Shown here piece by piece: positions 56,915 through 64,000 of a stretch of DNA of 64,000 nt. Location of the stretch: NCBI RefSeq assembly GCF_016403105.1, contig NZ_CP046155.1, positions 1,550,001-1,614,000 on the forward strand. The letters run 5' to 3'. This stretch comes from Leptolyngbya sp. BL0902 (GTDB lineage Bacteria > Cyanobacteriota > Cyanobacteriia > Phormidesmidales > Phormidesmidaceae). The notes beneath the pieces were generated by a model. That model was not told the DNA's origin. It made no database searches and worked only from the letters and a program-made list of their open reading frames with translations. The position numbers and the translations under genes were made by a program. Every line of letters begins with the position of its first letter. The stretch's first letter is position 1.

Positions 56915-59900
56915 CTATATCAATCTTTCCAAGGTTTCGAGAAGCACTTCCTGATTAAAGCTACCCTTTGTAATGTAGGCATTGGCTCCGGCTTCGGCCC
57001 CCCGCTGGCGATCCGCATCGCTGGCGAGGGTTGTCACCAACACCACTGGTAACTCATTGTATTCTCGATGCTGCCGGATGCGCTCGGTGAGTTGCAGGCC
57101 GTCTAGGTTGGGCATTTGGATATCGGAGATGACGGCATCAAAGGCGCGGGATTGCAGTTTGTTGAAGCCGTCCACCCCGTCCACCGCTGTCACCACCTCG
57201 TAGCCCGCCGATTCTAGGATGCGTTTTTCCTGGGTGCGGGTGGCGATGGAGTCTTCCACCAGCAGGATGCACCGAGGCCGCTGTTCCGTTAGCCCTATTT
57301 CAACGGATCCGCCACTGTTGCCCAGGGCAGCCTGGGTGATGCGGTGGCGCACGGCGGCGATCAAATCCGGCGGATTCAGCACCATACACACTTCTCCGGT
57401 GCCCAGGATAGTCGCTCCGGAAATATAGCGCACCCGTTTGAGCAGTTGGCTTTGGGGTTTCAGCACCACGTCCTGTTCGTCCACCAGGGCATCGACAAAA
57501 ATGCCGAGCTTGTCGTGTCCGGTCTGCAAAATAATGCAGGAGAGCCGCTGATCCGGAGATTTTACCCGACCATTCCCCGGCAGGTTGAGCAAATCCGCCA
57601 GCCAAGCCACGGAAACGGGCTGGTTGTCGTAAACAATGGTGCTGTGGCCTTCCAGGGTGAAGATGTCGCTGGCCTGAACCAGGCAGGCGGTTTGGACAAA
57701 TTCCACGGGCAGGGCGTAGGTGTGGCCCTGGGCCGTGACCAGCAGCACATGGGCGGTGGCCAGGGTGGTGCCCAGTTGAATCCGAATGGTGCAGCCTTGG
57801 CCGGGGGTGGAATGCACCTCCACATTGCCCTTCAGCCGCTCCACGTTGGTACGCAGTACATCCAGGCCCACGCCCCGGCCCGAAATCTCCGTCACCATGG
57901 TGCGGGTGGAGAAGCCGGGGCTGAGGATCAGCGCCTGAATTTGCCCAGGGGTGAGCATTTCTAGCTCTTCGGGCCGATACAGCCCCCGCCGCACCGCCGT
58001 TTGCTTAATCCCTTCCACGTCCAGCCCCCGGCCATCGTCGCAGATTTCCAGCACGATGCTGGTGGGGGTTTGGTAGCCGCGCAGGATGATGGTGGCGGTT
58101 TCGGGCTTGCCCTTGCGCTTGCGTTCGGCGGGGGATTCAATGCCGTGATCGATGGCGTTGCGGATCATGTGCAGCAGCGGATCCTTCATTTCCTCCAGGA
58201 TGCGCTTGTCGGCACGGGTTTCGCCCCCTTCAATCACCAGTTCCACCTGTTTATTCTCCTGGCGGGCCAGGTCGCGCACCAGGCGCGGGAACAGGTTAAA
58301 GATGGTGGACAGGGGCAACAGCCGTAGGGTGCGAATGCCCTCCTCCAGCCCGTCGGTGATCATCTCCAGGCGGGTGGTGTCTTCGTAGAGGGCGCTGCTG
58401 AGCTGCCCCACCATGCGGCCCAAGGCATCTAAATGCTGCTCGGTGCGGCCATGGAAGTTCTCCAACTGCCGCCACACCTGCTTGCCCTGCTGGGCCTCGT
58501 GGAACAGGAAGCGATTCATGAATAAATCGCGGCTCCATTCCTCCCAGAGGTTGGTGATGGCGTCGATTTCCGCAAGGCGATGGGCGACGCGAATCTTCGT
58601 CACCGTCAGTTCGCCGCTCTGGGTCATCAGCGAATCGAGGCTGGTGGTGGGCACCCGAATGGTCTCGATTTTGTACTTCGAGGCTTGGTCGAGGGCGTTG
58701 ATGGAGTCGTCCACAACGGGGCCAGCGGGAGCGAGCGGGGACGCTGGGGATGGGCTGCTGGGAGATGGCGGGGCCGGGGGCGTATCCGAGGACGCACCCA
58801 TCAGTTCCGCCAAAACGTAGAACACGTTGACCCCGGTGGGTTCGCCCGTGCTGGCTTCGTGGACGAGTTGTTTCATCGCCACCATGCCGTGGGCCAAACG
58901 GTCGCAAACGTCCGAGGTCAGGGGCGTTTCTCCGCGCTTCACCGCACCGAGGATATTTTCGACCTGGTGGGCCACCTTGCCCAAATCCGCCACCCCCAGC
59001 ATATTGCTGTCGCCCTTGAGGGAATGGGCCTCCCGCATGATGTTTTCCACCACCGACAGATCCTGGGGATTTTTCTCCAGGTGCAAAATGCCCTCATCCA
59101 GGGCTTGCAGACGTTCTTCGCTGGAGGTTTTGAACAGCGCCCGCATTTCGTCATCGGCAATGTACAGCGGGCTGCGTTCGCCGGGAAGTCGGGGTTCTGG
59201 GGGGGCGCTGGTGCCGTTGGTGGGCGCAGGGCTAGGGGCCGCAGTGGGACTGGGGGCGGCGGAACTGGGAGCCGGATCAGGACTCGGCCCTAGGCCAAAC
59301 AAATCCTCGTCTTCTAGAACAGGTGTTGGATCGACATCAGGATTCACTGCCGTTAGATCCGCCGCGTCCTCCGCTGGCATATCCAAAGAACTGTCAAAAA
59401 TCGCGCCAGGAGGGATGTCATCGTCGGGTGCAGGTTGTGAGGTCGCCGAGGACGCAACGGGTTCGACCTCCGAGAACAAATCCAGGGACGATTCCGGTTC
59501 CTGGGTCGCCTGGGGCACCTCTACTGAGGGCGACGAAAACAGAAATTCCGCCAGGTCATCGTCCCCAGCCTCGCCCTGAGCCGTCGGAGCCGTAACGGTT
59601 GCCGTGGTTAGCGGATCCTGGGGTGCGGGGGCTTCTTCTTCGGCCATTTCCGCCGCCATCAGATCCGCCAGCACGTAGAACACCTTCACCTGGGCGGGTT
59701 CCCCGGTTACGGCTTCCGCCGCCATCTGGCGCATGGCGTCCATCGCCCGCCCCAAGCGGTCAAACAGGGTGGGGGTGAGTTTGCGCTCGCCACGCTTAAT
59801 CGCCCCAAAGATATGCTCGACTTGGTGGGCCACCTTACCCAGGTCGTCCACCCCCAGCATATTGCCGTCCCCCTTCAGGGAGTGGGCCTCCCGCATCAGG

Positions 59901-60022
59901 ACGGTGATGGTCTCCAGGTCTTCCGGGTGCTTTTCTAAATGCAGCAAACCTTCATCGAGCACCTGAAAGCGCTCTTCGCTGGAGGTCTTAAAAATCTCTC
60001 TGAGTTCACTATCTTCAATCAT
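56915..60022 (-). CDS. cheA: Hybrid CheA histidine kinase with two HPt domains
   Basis: The 1035-residue protein has an HPt domain at about 5-125 with phospho-His 47 (REAHSLKGD). A Pro-rich linker follows, then a second HPt at about 290-410 with His 333 in the same motif, so the two look like an internal duplication. Next come the dimerisation helices, the HATPase (N-box HMIRNAIDHG at 618-627, G1 DDGRG at 662, G2 GRGVGLD at 715), a CheW-like regulatory domain (about 755-895) and a receiver domain with D967. The kinase should take signals from the two receptors upstream and pass them to its own receiver and to CheB. No separate P2 domain is obvious. The layout is that of the Pil/Tax-type hybrid CheA of cyanobacteria. 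Confidence 0.95.
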   Translation of the reverse strand: MIEDSELREIFKTSSEERFQVLDEGLLHLEKHPEDLETITVLMREAHSLKGDGNMLGVDDLGKVAHQVEHIFGAIKRGERKLTPTLFDRLGRAMDAMRQMAAEAVTGEPAQVKVFYVLADLMAAEMAEEEAPAPQDPLTTATVTAPTAQGEAGDDDLAEFLFSSPSVEVPQATQEPESSLDLFSEVEPVASSATSQPAPDDDIPPGAIFDSSLDMPAEDAADLTAVNPDVDPTPVLEDEDLFGLGPSPDPAPSSAAPSPTAAPSPAPTNGTSAPPEPRLPGERSPLYIADDEMRALFKTSSEERLQALDEGILHLEKNPQDLSVVENIMREAHSLKGDSNMLGVADLGKVAHQVENILGAVKRGETPLTSDVCDRLAHGMVAMKQLVHEASTGEPTGVNVFYVLAELMGASSDTPPAPPSPSSPSPASPLAPAGPVVDDSINALDQASKYKIETIRVPTTSLDSLMTQSGELTVTKIRVAHRLAEIDAITNLWEEWSRDLFMNRFLFHEAQQGKQVWRQLENFHGRTEQHLDALGRMVGQLSSALYEDTTRLEMITDGLEEGIRTLRLLPLSTIFNLFPRLVRDLARQENKQVELVIEGGETRADKRILEEMKDPLLHMIRNAIDHGIESPAERKRKGKPETATIILRGYQTPTSIVLEICDDGRGLDVEGIKQTAVRRGLYRPEELEMLTPGQIQALILSPGFSTRTMVTEISGRGVGLDVLRTNVERLKGNVEVHSTPGQGCTIRIQLGTTLATAHVLLVTAQGHTYALPVEFVQTACLVQASDIFTLEGHSTIVYDNQPVSVAWLADLLNLPGNGRVKSPDQRLSCIILQTGHDKLGIFVDALVDEQDVVLKPQSQLLKRVRYISGATILGTGEVCMVLNPPDLIAAVRHRITQAALGNSGGSVEIGLTEQRPRCILLVEDSIATRTQEKRILESAGYEVVTAVDGVDGFNKLQSRAFDAVISDIQMPNLDGLQLTERIRQHREYNELPVVLVTTLASDADRQRGAEAGANAYITKGSFNQEVLLETLERLI

Positions 60023-60110
60023 TTCGGTAGGGTGCTCCCCTCCAACGTCTGCATCAATTCCCGAACTGGGCCTAGCTGTCCTGGATTCCCTGTCCCCTGG
60101 TCTATCAGAT

Positions 60111-60127
60111 GGTGGGCAGTGCCCACC
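60111..60127. repeat. Near-perfect palindrome GGTGGGCA-G-TGCCCACC
   Basis: An 8-bp inverted repeat with a one-base centre lies between cheA and mcp1, next to the REP copy at 60142. The longer GTGGGCAGTGCCCACCCTACGG string is, from memory, common between cyanobacterial genes. Confidence 0.6.
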
Positions 60128-60141
60128 CTACGGCTGTTCCG

Positions 60142-60182
60142 GCTCCCCTCTCCTCCCTGGGAGAGGGGTTGGGGGTGAGGGT
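60142..60182. repeat. Interspersed palindromic repeat between mcp1 and cheA
   Basis: CTCCCCTCTCC-TCCCTG-GGAGAGGGG followed by GGGGGTGAGGG matches the copies at 11.6 and 50.9 kb. It abuts the stop codon of mcp1 (60183) and could act as a stabilising 3' hairpin. Confidence 0.85.
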
Positions 60183-61640
60183 CTAGATCGCGTTTTTCAA
60201 CAGCAGGGCGCTTTCATTCAGTTGATGGGTTCCAATCTTAATTTGGCTGACCCCATTGGCGTTTTCTTGGGCACCTGTATTCAGGCTATTCATGGCGCTA
60301 ACCACCTGTTGAATGGCCACCGCCTGCTGTTTCACATTGAGGGAAATTTGTTGACTATTCAGCACCACATTGTTAACAGCATCGGCCACTCCGGCGAAGG
60401 CATCGGAGGTTTCTTCGGCAATTTTCACCCCTTCTTCTACGGTTTTGGTGCCCTCATCTGTGACCATTACTGTGGAATTAATGGCGGTTTGAATATCGGC
60501 CACCAGGGCATTAATTTTCTCGGCGGATTTCTTGCTTTGATCAGCCAGTTTGCGAATTTCCCCCGACACCACCGCAAAGCCCTTGCCGTGTTCCCCAGCT
60601 CGGACGGCTTCTACGGCTGCGTTGAGGGCCAACATATTGGTTTGGTTGGCCAAATCACTCACCAGGCCAGAAATACCCCCAATTTGGCTGGTTTGTTCAC
60701 TCAATCGCAGAATTTGGTCGGCAATGGCTTCCACTTTTTCCCGCAGGGTGGTCATGCCATCCAGGCTGCGTTCCACCGCACGGGTGCCGCCCTCCGCCAG
60801 TTTAAGCGCCTGTTGTGCCCCCGATGCCGCTGCTTCAGCCTGTTCCGAGGACTGCCGCGAGGAGGCTCCCAGTTCATCCATCGTCGTGGTGGTTTCGCTG
60901 ACGCTGGCGGCTTGCTGGCTGCTGGTGCGTTCCTGCTGTTCCACGCTGGCGGCGATTTCGCTGGCAGAACTGGCAATGTCTCCCGCCGCTTCGTTCATCA
61001 TTCGGGCGGTTTTGGTAATGATCCAGGTGCCAATCATGATGGATAGGGCTAAGGACGAAATCACCGCCACCATCAAGGTAAACTGTAAGCGGTCTAGCGC
61101 ATCAGACTGAATCGATTGATTTTCCTCCACGACCTGATTTTGCAAGGCTACAATATCGGTCAGTGCTTGTTTTAAGCCGTTAGAAATGGTTCGTGCATCA
61201 TCTACTTTCCACATCTCAACGGCTTCTTCCCTTCGCCCCGAACTAATCATGCTGGCGAGGGTGTCATTAATTTCGACAAACTTGTCTAGATTCGTTTTAA
61301 CCTCTGCAAATACCTCAATCACCTCTGGAATCGCTAGGGACTGATCTAGATCCTCTACCGTAGAAAGAGCAGAGCTTCTTGCCCTCGTCAACGCATCCCT
61401 AGAGGCTGTTTCTCCATCGATTAAGTAAGCCCGAATCTCTCGTGACATATCATGGAGATCAATGGACAGGCTCATAATCTTGTTTTGGTTTTGCCACGTT
61501 CGGTCTAGGATGCCGTCTAACTCCCTTAAGTTGCGTACATTGATTACAGTAACCCCAGCAGAAATCACCAGAGCCACAATTGGCACTGAGTAGCCCAAGA
61601 TGATCCAATGACGTAGTTTCCACCCTCTGCGGCCTTCCAT
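60183..61640 (-). CDS. Methyl-accepting chemotaxis protein, copy 1
   Basis: The 485-residue receptor has a first membrane helix (about 12-35) and an exported sensor region (about 36-185) that resembles a four-helix bundle. A second helix (about 186-208) leads to a cytoplasmic methyl-accepting signalling domain with the hairpin tip [37 protein letters not shown]. No clear HAMP domain is seen between the helix and the signalling part. It is the downstream partner of the paralogue at 61652-63109. From about residue 213 on, the two are nearly identical, while the sensor halves differ. AAGGAGA before ATG 61640 is the ribosome binding site. The transcript probably continues to cheA. Confidence 0.95.
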   Translation of the reverse strand: MEGRRGWKLRHWIILGYSVPIVALVISAGVTVINVRNLRELDGILDRTWQNQNKIMSLSIDLHDMSREIRAYLIDGETASRDALTRARSSALSTVEDLDQSLAIPEVIEVFAEVKTNLDKFVEINDTLASMISSGRREEAVEMWKVDDARTISNGLKQALTDIVALQNQVVEENQSIQSDALDRLQFTLMVAVISSLALSIMIGTWIITKTARMMNEAAGDIASSASEIAASVEQQERTSSQQAASVSETTTTMDELGASSRQSSEQAEAAASGAQQALKLAEGGTRAVERSLDGMTTLREKVEAIADQILRLSEQTSQIGGISGLVSDLANQTNMLALNAAVEAVRAGEHGKGFAVVSGEIRKLADQSKKSAEKINALVADIQTAINSTVMVTDEGTKTVEEGVKIAEETSDAFAGVADAVNNVVLNSQQISLNVKQQAVAIQQVVSAMNSLNTGAQENANGVSQIKIGTHQLNESALLLKNAI

Positions 61641-61651
61641 GATGGTTCTCC

Positions 61652-63109
61652 TTAAATAGCGGTCTTGAGTAGTAGGGCACTTTCATTCAGTTGATGGGTG
61701 CCAATCTTAATTTGGCTGATGCCGTTTGCGGTTTCCTGGGCACCCGTATTCAGGCTGTTCATGGCGCTAACCACCTGTTGAATGGCCACCGCCTGCTGTT
61801 TCACGTTGAGGGAAATTTGCTGACTATTCAGCACCACATTGTTCACGGCATCGGCCACTCCAGCGAAGGCATCGGAGGTTTCTTCGGCGATTTTCACCCC
61901 TTCTTCTACAGTCTTAGTCCCTTCGTCCGTCACCATCACCGTAGAGTTAATGGCGGTTTGAATATCGGCGACGAGGGCATTGATTTTCTCGGCGGATTTC
62001 TTGCTTTGATCGGCCAGTTTGCGAATTTCGCCGGACACCACCGCAAAGCCCTTGCCGTGTTCCCCCGCCCGAACGGCTTCCACCGCTGCATTCAGGGCTA
62101 GCATATTGGTTTGGTTAGCTAGGTCACTCACTAGGCCAGAAATGCCGCCAATTTGGCTGGTTTGTTCGCTCAACCGCAGAATTTGGTCGGCAATGGCGTC
62201 TACCTTTTCCCGCAGGGTGTTCATACCGTCTAGGCTGCGTTCCACAGCGCGGGTGCCGCCCTCCGCCAGTTTGAGCGCCTGCTGTGCCCCCGATGCCGCC
62301 GCTTCGGCCTGTTCCGATGACTGCCGGGAGGAGGCTCCCAGTTCATCCATGGTGGTGGTGGTTTCACTAACGCTGGCGGCCTGCTGGCTGCTGGTGCGTT
62401 CTTGCTGCTCCACACTGGCGGCGATTTCGCTGGCAGAACTGGCAATTTCCCCCGCCGCCTGATCCATCATCCGCGAAGCTTTCATGATGATCCAGGTGCC
62501 AATCATAATCGACAGAATGACGGAAGACAGGGCCGCGACCACCAGAGTAAACCGAAGCCGCTGAAGCGCTTCCTGCTGGGCTAGTTGATCTGCCGCTACA
62601 ATTTCATCTTCCAAAGCTTCCATGCTTGTTAAGAGAGTGATGGCATCGTTCGATAGCGTTCGGCCATTATCAGTTTTCCAAGTTTCAATGGCACGGGCTG
62701 TATCCCCAGAATCAACAATTCGGATCAAATTGTCTGTGGTTTGGAAATACTGCTGAATGAACGCATCGGTATTCGTTAGGTTTTGAATTTGCTGCTGGTT
62801 GACAATGAGATCTCGGATTAGCTCAACGGTGGTTTTATACTTTTCTATGGCGGCTCGATAGTTTTGCAGCGAGGTTTCATTCCTTTCTAGGAGATAGCCA
62901 CGGGTCGTTCTCGATACGGTTTGAATGGCCAGTTGAAGGTCAGAAACCTTATCCTTGACGAGGGAAGATCGTTCCAGTTCCTTGGAAATCCGCGTGAGTT
63001 CATTAATGTTGACAACCGTAACGGTTGCAGAAATGATTAGGGCAGCCACCGGAATGGAATAGCCCAAAATAATCCAATGACGAAGTCTCCAAGTTTTGCG
63101 GCCTTCCAT
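61652..63109 (-). CDS. Methyl-accepting chemotaxis protein, copy 2
   Basis: The paralogue of the following receptor has the same 485-residue length and layout: basic head [17 protein letters not shown], an exported sensor (about 36-185) that differs from copy 1, a second membrane helix and the shared signalling half. Its stop codon overlaps the Shine-Dalgarno of mcp1 (11-bp gap), so they are translated from one transcript. The frame opens at ATG 63181, but ATG 63109, with CTAAGGAGAATCGTC upstream, matches the start of mcp1 exactly. Sensor ligand unknown. Confidence 0.95.
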   Translation of the reverse strand: MEGRKTWRLRHWIILGYSIPVAALIISATVTVVNINELTRISKELERSSLVKDKVSDLQLAIQTVSRTTRGYLLERNETSLQNYRAAIEKYKTTVELIRDLIVNQQQIQNLTNTDAFIQQYFQTTDNLIRIVDSGDTARAIETWKTDNGRTLSNDAITLLTSMEALEDEIVAADQLAQQEALQRLRFTLVVAALSSVILSIMIGTWIIMKASRMMDQAAGEIASSASEIAASVEQQERTSSQQAASVSETTTTMDELGASSRQSSEQAEAAASGAQQALKLAEGGTRAVERSLDGMNTLREKVDAIADQILRLSEQTSQIGGISGLVSDLANQTNMLALNAAVEAVRAGEHGKGFAVVSGEIRKLADQSKKSAEKINALVADIQTAINSTVMVTDEGTKTVEEGVKIAEETSDAFAGVADAVNNVVLNSQQISLNVKQQAVAIQQVVSAMNSLNTGAQETANGISQIKIGTHQLNESALLLKTAI

Positions 63110-63229
63110 GACGATTCTCCTTAGAGAAAAATAACTGTGAATAATTGCGTGAAAAGGAGGCAGGGTAATCTGAGGGATCATGCCAAGGGATGCTATCTCT
63201 TCGGCTGAGCCATCATAGCCATCGCCTCT

Positions 63230-64000
63230 TTAACCCGACTGATTGACAACAAGCTCGCCCTGGGTCAGCAATTTGGGCAAGTCCAAAAGGCTCATCATTG
63301 AGTCTTGATACCGAGCAATGCCCTTCAGGTATTCGTTATCACTGGAATGGATAGCGGCAGGTATCGAGGCAATTTCCGTGGGCTGCACATAGACCACGTC
63401 ATAGACCTCATCCACCACCACCCCCGCCACTAGGGACCCTAGGCGCATCACCACCGCCTTATCGGGCTTGCGTTCGGCACTAGGGGCCAAGTTCAAAAAG
63501 CGACGAATATCCACCAGGGTTAAAATTTCGCCCCGCAGGTTCATATTGCCGACGATGTGGGACGGGCAGCAGGGGATCGGCGTAATCTGGGGCACCTCGG
63601 TAAATTCATGCACCGACTCCAGCCCCAGGGCAAACTGTTCCCCCTCCAAACTCACCACCGCTAGGGCCGAAAGCCCAGAGAAATTCTCATCCTCCGCCAC
63701 CTGGGCTAGCCCCGCCGCCCGATCCTGCAACACCATCTGGGCCTCTGGGCTAAACTGCGCCATAAAGGTGTTATCTAGGCTGTTGACCTCAGCGGGGTTC
63801 ACCTCCTCATGGATTGCTGCGTAGCCGTGTACCAGGGTTTCTGGATTCAGCAGAATGATGATCTGGCTACCAAGCTTCGCTAACCCCGTGGTCATCGACC
63901 GCTCGGCTTTGCCGATGTAGGGCGTATCCAGGCCGCTGGAAATGTTAGCCGTGTCGATTTCTTCCACGTTTTGAATGTCATCGACGACCAACCCCAGGCG
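63230..64000 (-). CDS. cheW: Double CheW-domain coupling protein, 5' part missing
   Basis: The open frame continues past the right edge (RLG before the LVVDDIQNVEEID segment), so the true start lies outside. The visible part has the end of one CheW domain (about 64000-63750, DDIQNVEEI and IIILLNPETLVHGY) and then a complete second CheW domain (LSALAVVSLEGEQFALGLESVHEFTEVPQIT, NMNLRGEILTLVDIRRFL, VAGVVVDEVYDVVYVQP). CheW links receptors to CheA. Tandem CheW domains may allow binding to two different partners. It is the first visible gene of the minus-strand chemosensory cluster; its stop lies 120 bp upstream of mcp2. Confidence 0.9.
   Translation of the reverse strand, partial: RLGLVVDDIQNVEEIDTANISSGLDTPYIGKAERSMTTGLAKLGSQIIILLNPETLVHGYAAIHEEVNPAEVNSLDNTFMAQFSPEAQMVLQDRAAGLAQVAEDENFSGLSALAVVSLEGEQFALGLESVHEFTEVPQITPIPCCPSHIVGNMNLRGEILTLVDIRRFLNLAPSAERKPDKAVVMRLGSLVAGVVVDEVYDVVYVQPTEIASIPAAIHSSDNEYLKGIARYQDSMMSLLDLPKLLTQGELVVNQSG

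Overview
The window is about 64 kb of GC-rich chromosome from a cyanobacterium. The evidence is a set of lineage-typical genes: a CP12 Calvin-cycle switch protein, a CpcS/CpeS-type phycobilin lyase, a PucC/BCD-type chlorophyll-associated carrier, Ycf34, a plant/cyanobacterial-type D-glycerate 3-kinase, an EGY-like site-2 protease, a GH57 glucan-branching enzyme and the group 1 sigma factor SigA. A filamentous, Leptolyngbya-like genome is a reasonable guess, but the sequence alone does not settle the genus.

Layout. 0-10.6 kb: the tail of a GH24 lysozyme-like gene, a pentapeptide-repeat protein, an L,D-transpeptidase, a large unknown protein, a flavin reductase-tilS pair (TilS carries a tandem 54-bp repeat), ComEC, a [2Fe-2S] ferredoxin and a membrane-anchored Ser/Thr kinase. 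10.6-21 kb: IMPase-family phosphatase, BCD-family carrier, FIST sensor protein, CP12, AccC, tRNA-Leu(GAG), amidase, double-length YdcZ-type DMT protein and GH57. 21-31 kb: TPR lipoprotein, SigA with a clear terminator, LexA, DUF3352 protein, glycerate kinase, STAS protein, CpcS lyase and a TM0106-type nuclease. 31-49.6 kb: a sulfide:quinone oxidoreductase-like gene behind a striking palindromic operator, a degenerate MBL protein, site-2 protease, GlpK, OFA carrier, Ycf34, CCA-adding enzyme, a small basic protein, a renalase-like oxidoreductase, a TonB-like protein, GNAT, DUF3122, ArgS, adenine deaminase, a YdcF/ElyC-like protein and a molybdopterin-domain oxidoreductase.

49.6-53.5 kb is the accessory region. 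A HigB/HigA toxin-antitoxin pair is followed closely, on the same strand, by a CHAT-domain protease with an effector-associated-like C-terminal tail. Its linker is made from an interspersed palindromic repeat. Next comes an AT-rich OafA-type acyltransferase-SGNH gene that is broken, or switched, by a one-base frameshift in a T6 run.

53.7-64 kb is a chemosensory cluster on the minus strand: CheW (cut by the window end), two tandem methyl-accepting proteins with almost identical signalling halves and different sensor halves, a hybrid CheA with two HPt domains and a receiver, CheB, and a MASE1-PAS-GGDEF diguanylate cyclase. No CheR is seen in the window. Three copies of one palindromic repeat family (core CTCCCCTCTCC/GGGAGAGGGG followed by GGGGGTGAGGG) lie at 11.6, 50.9 and 60.2 kb.
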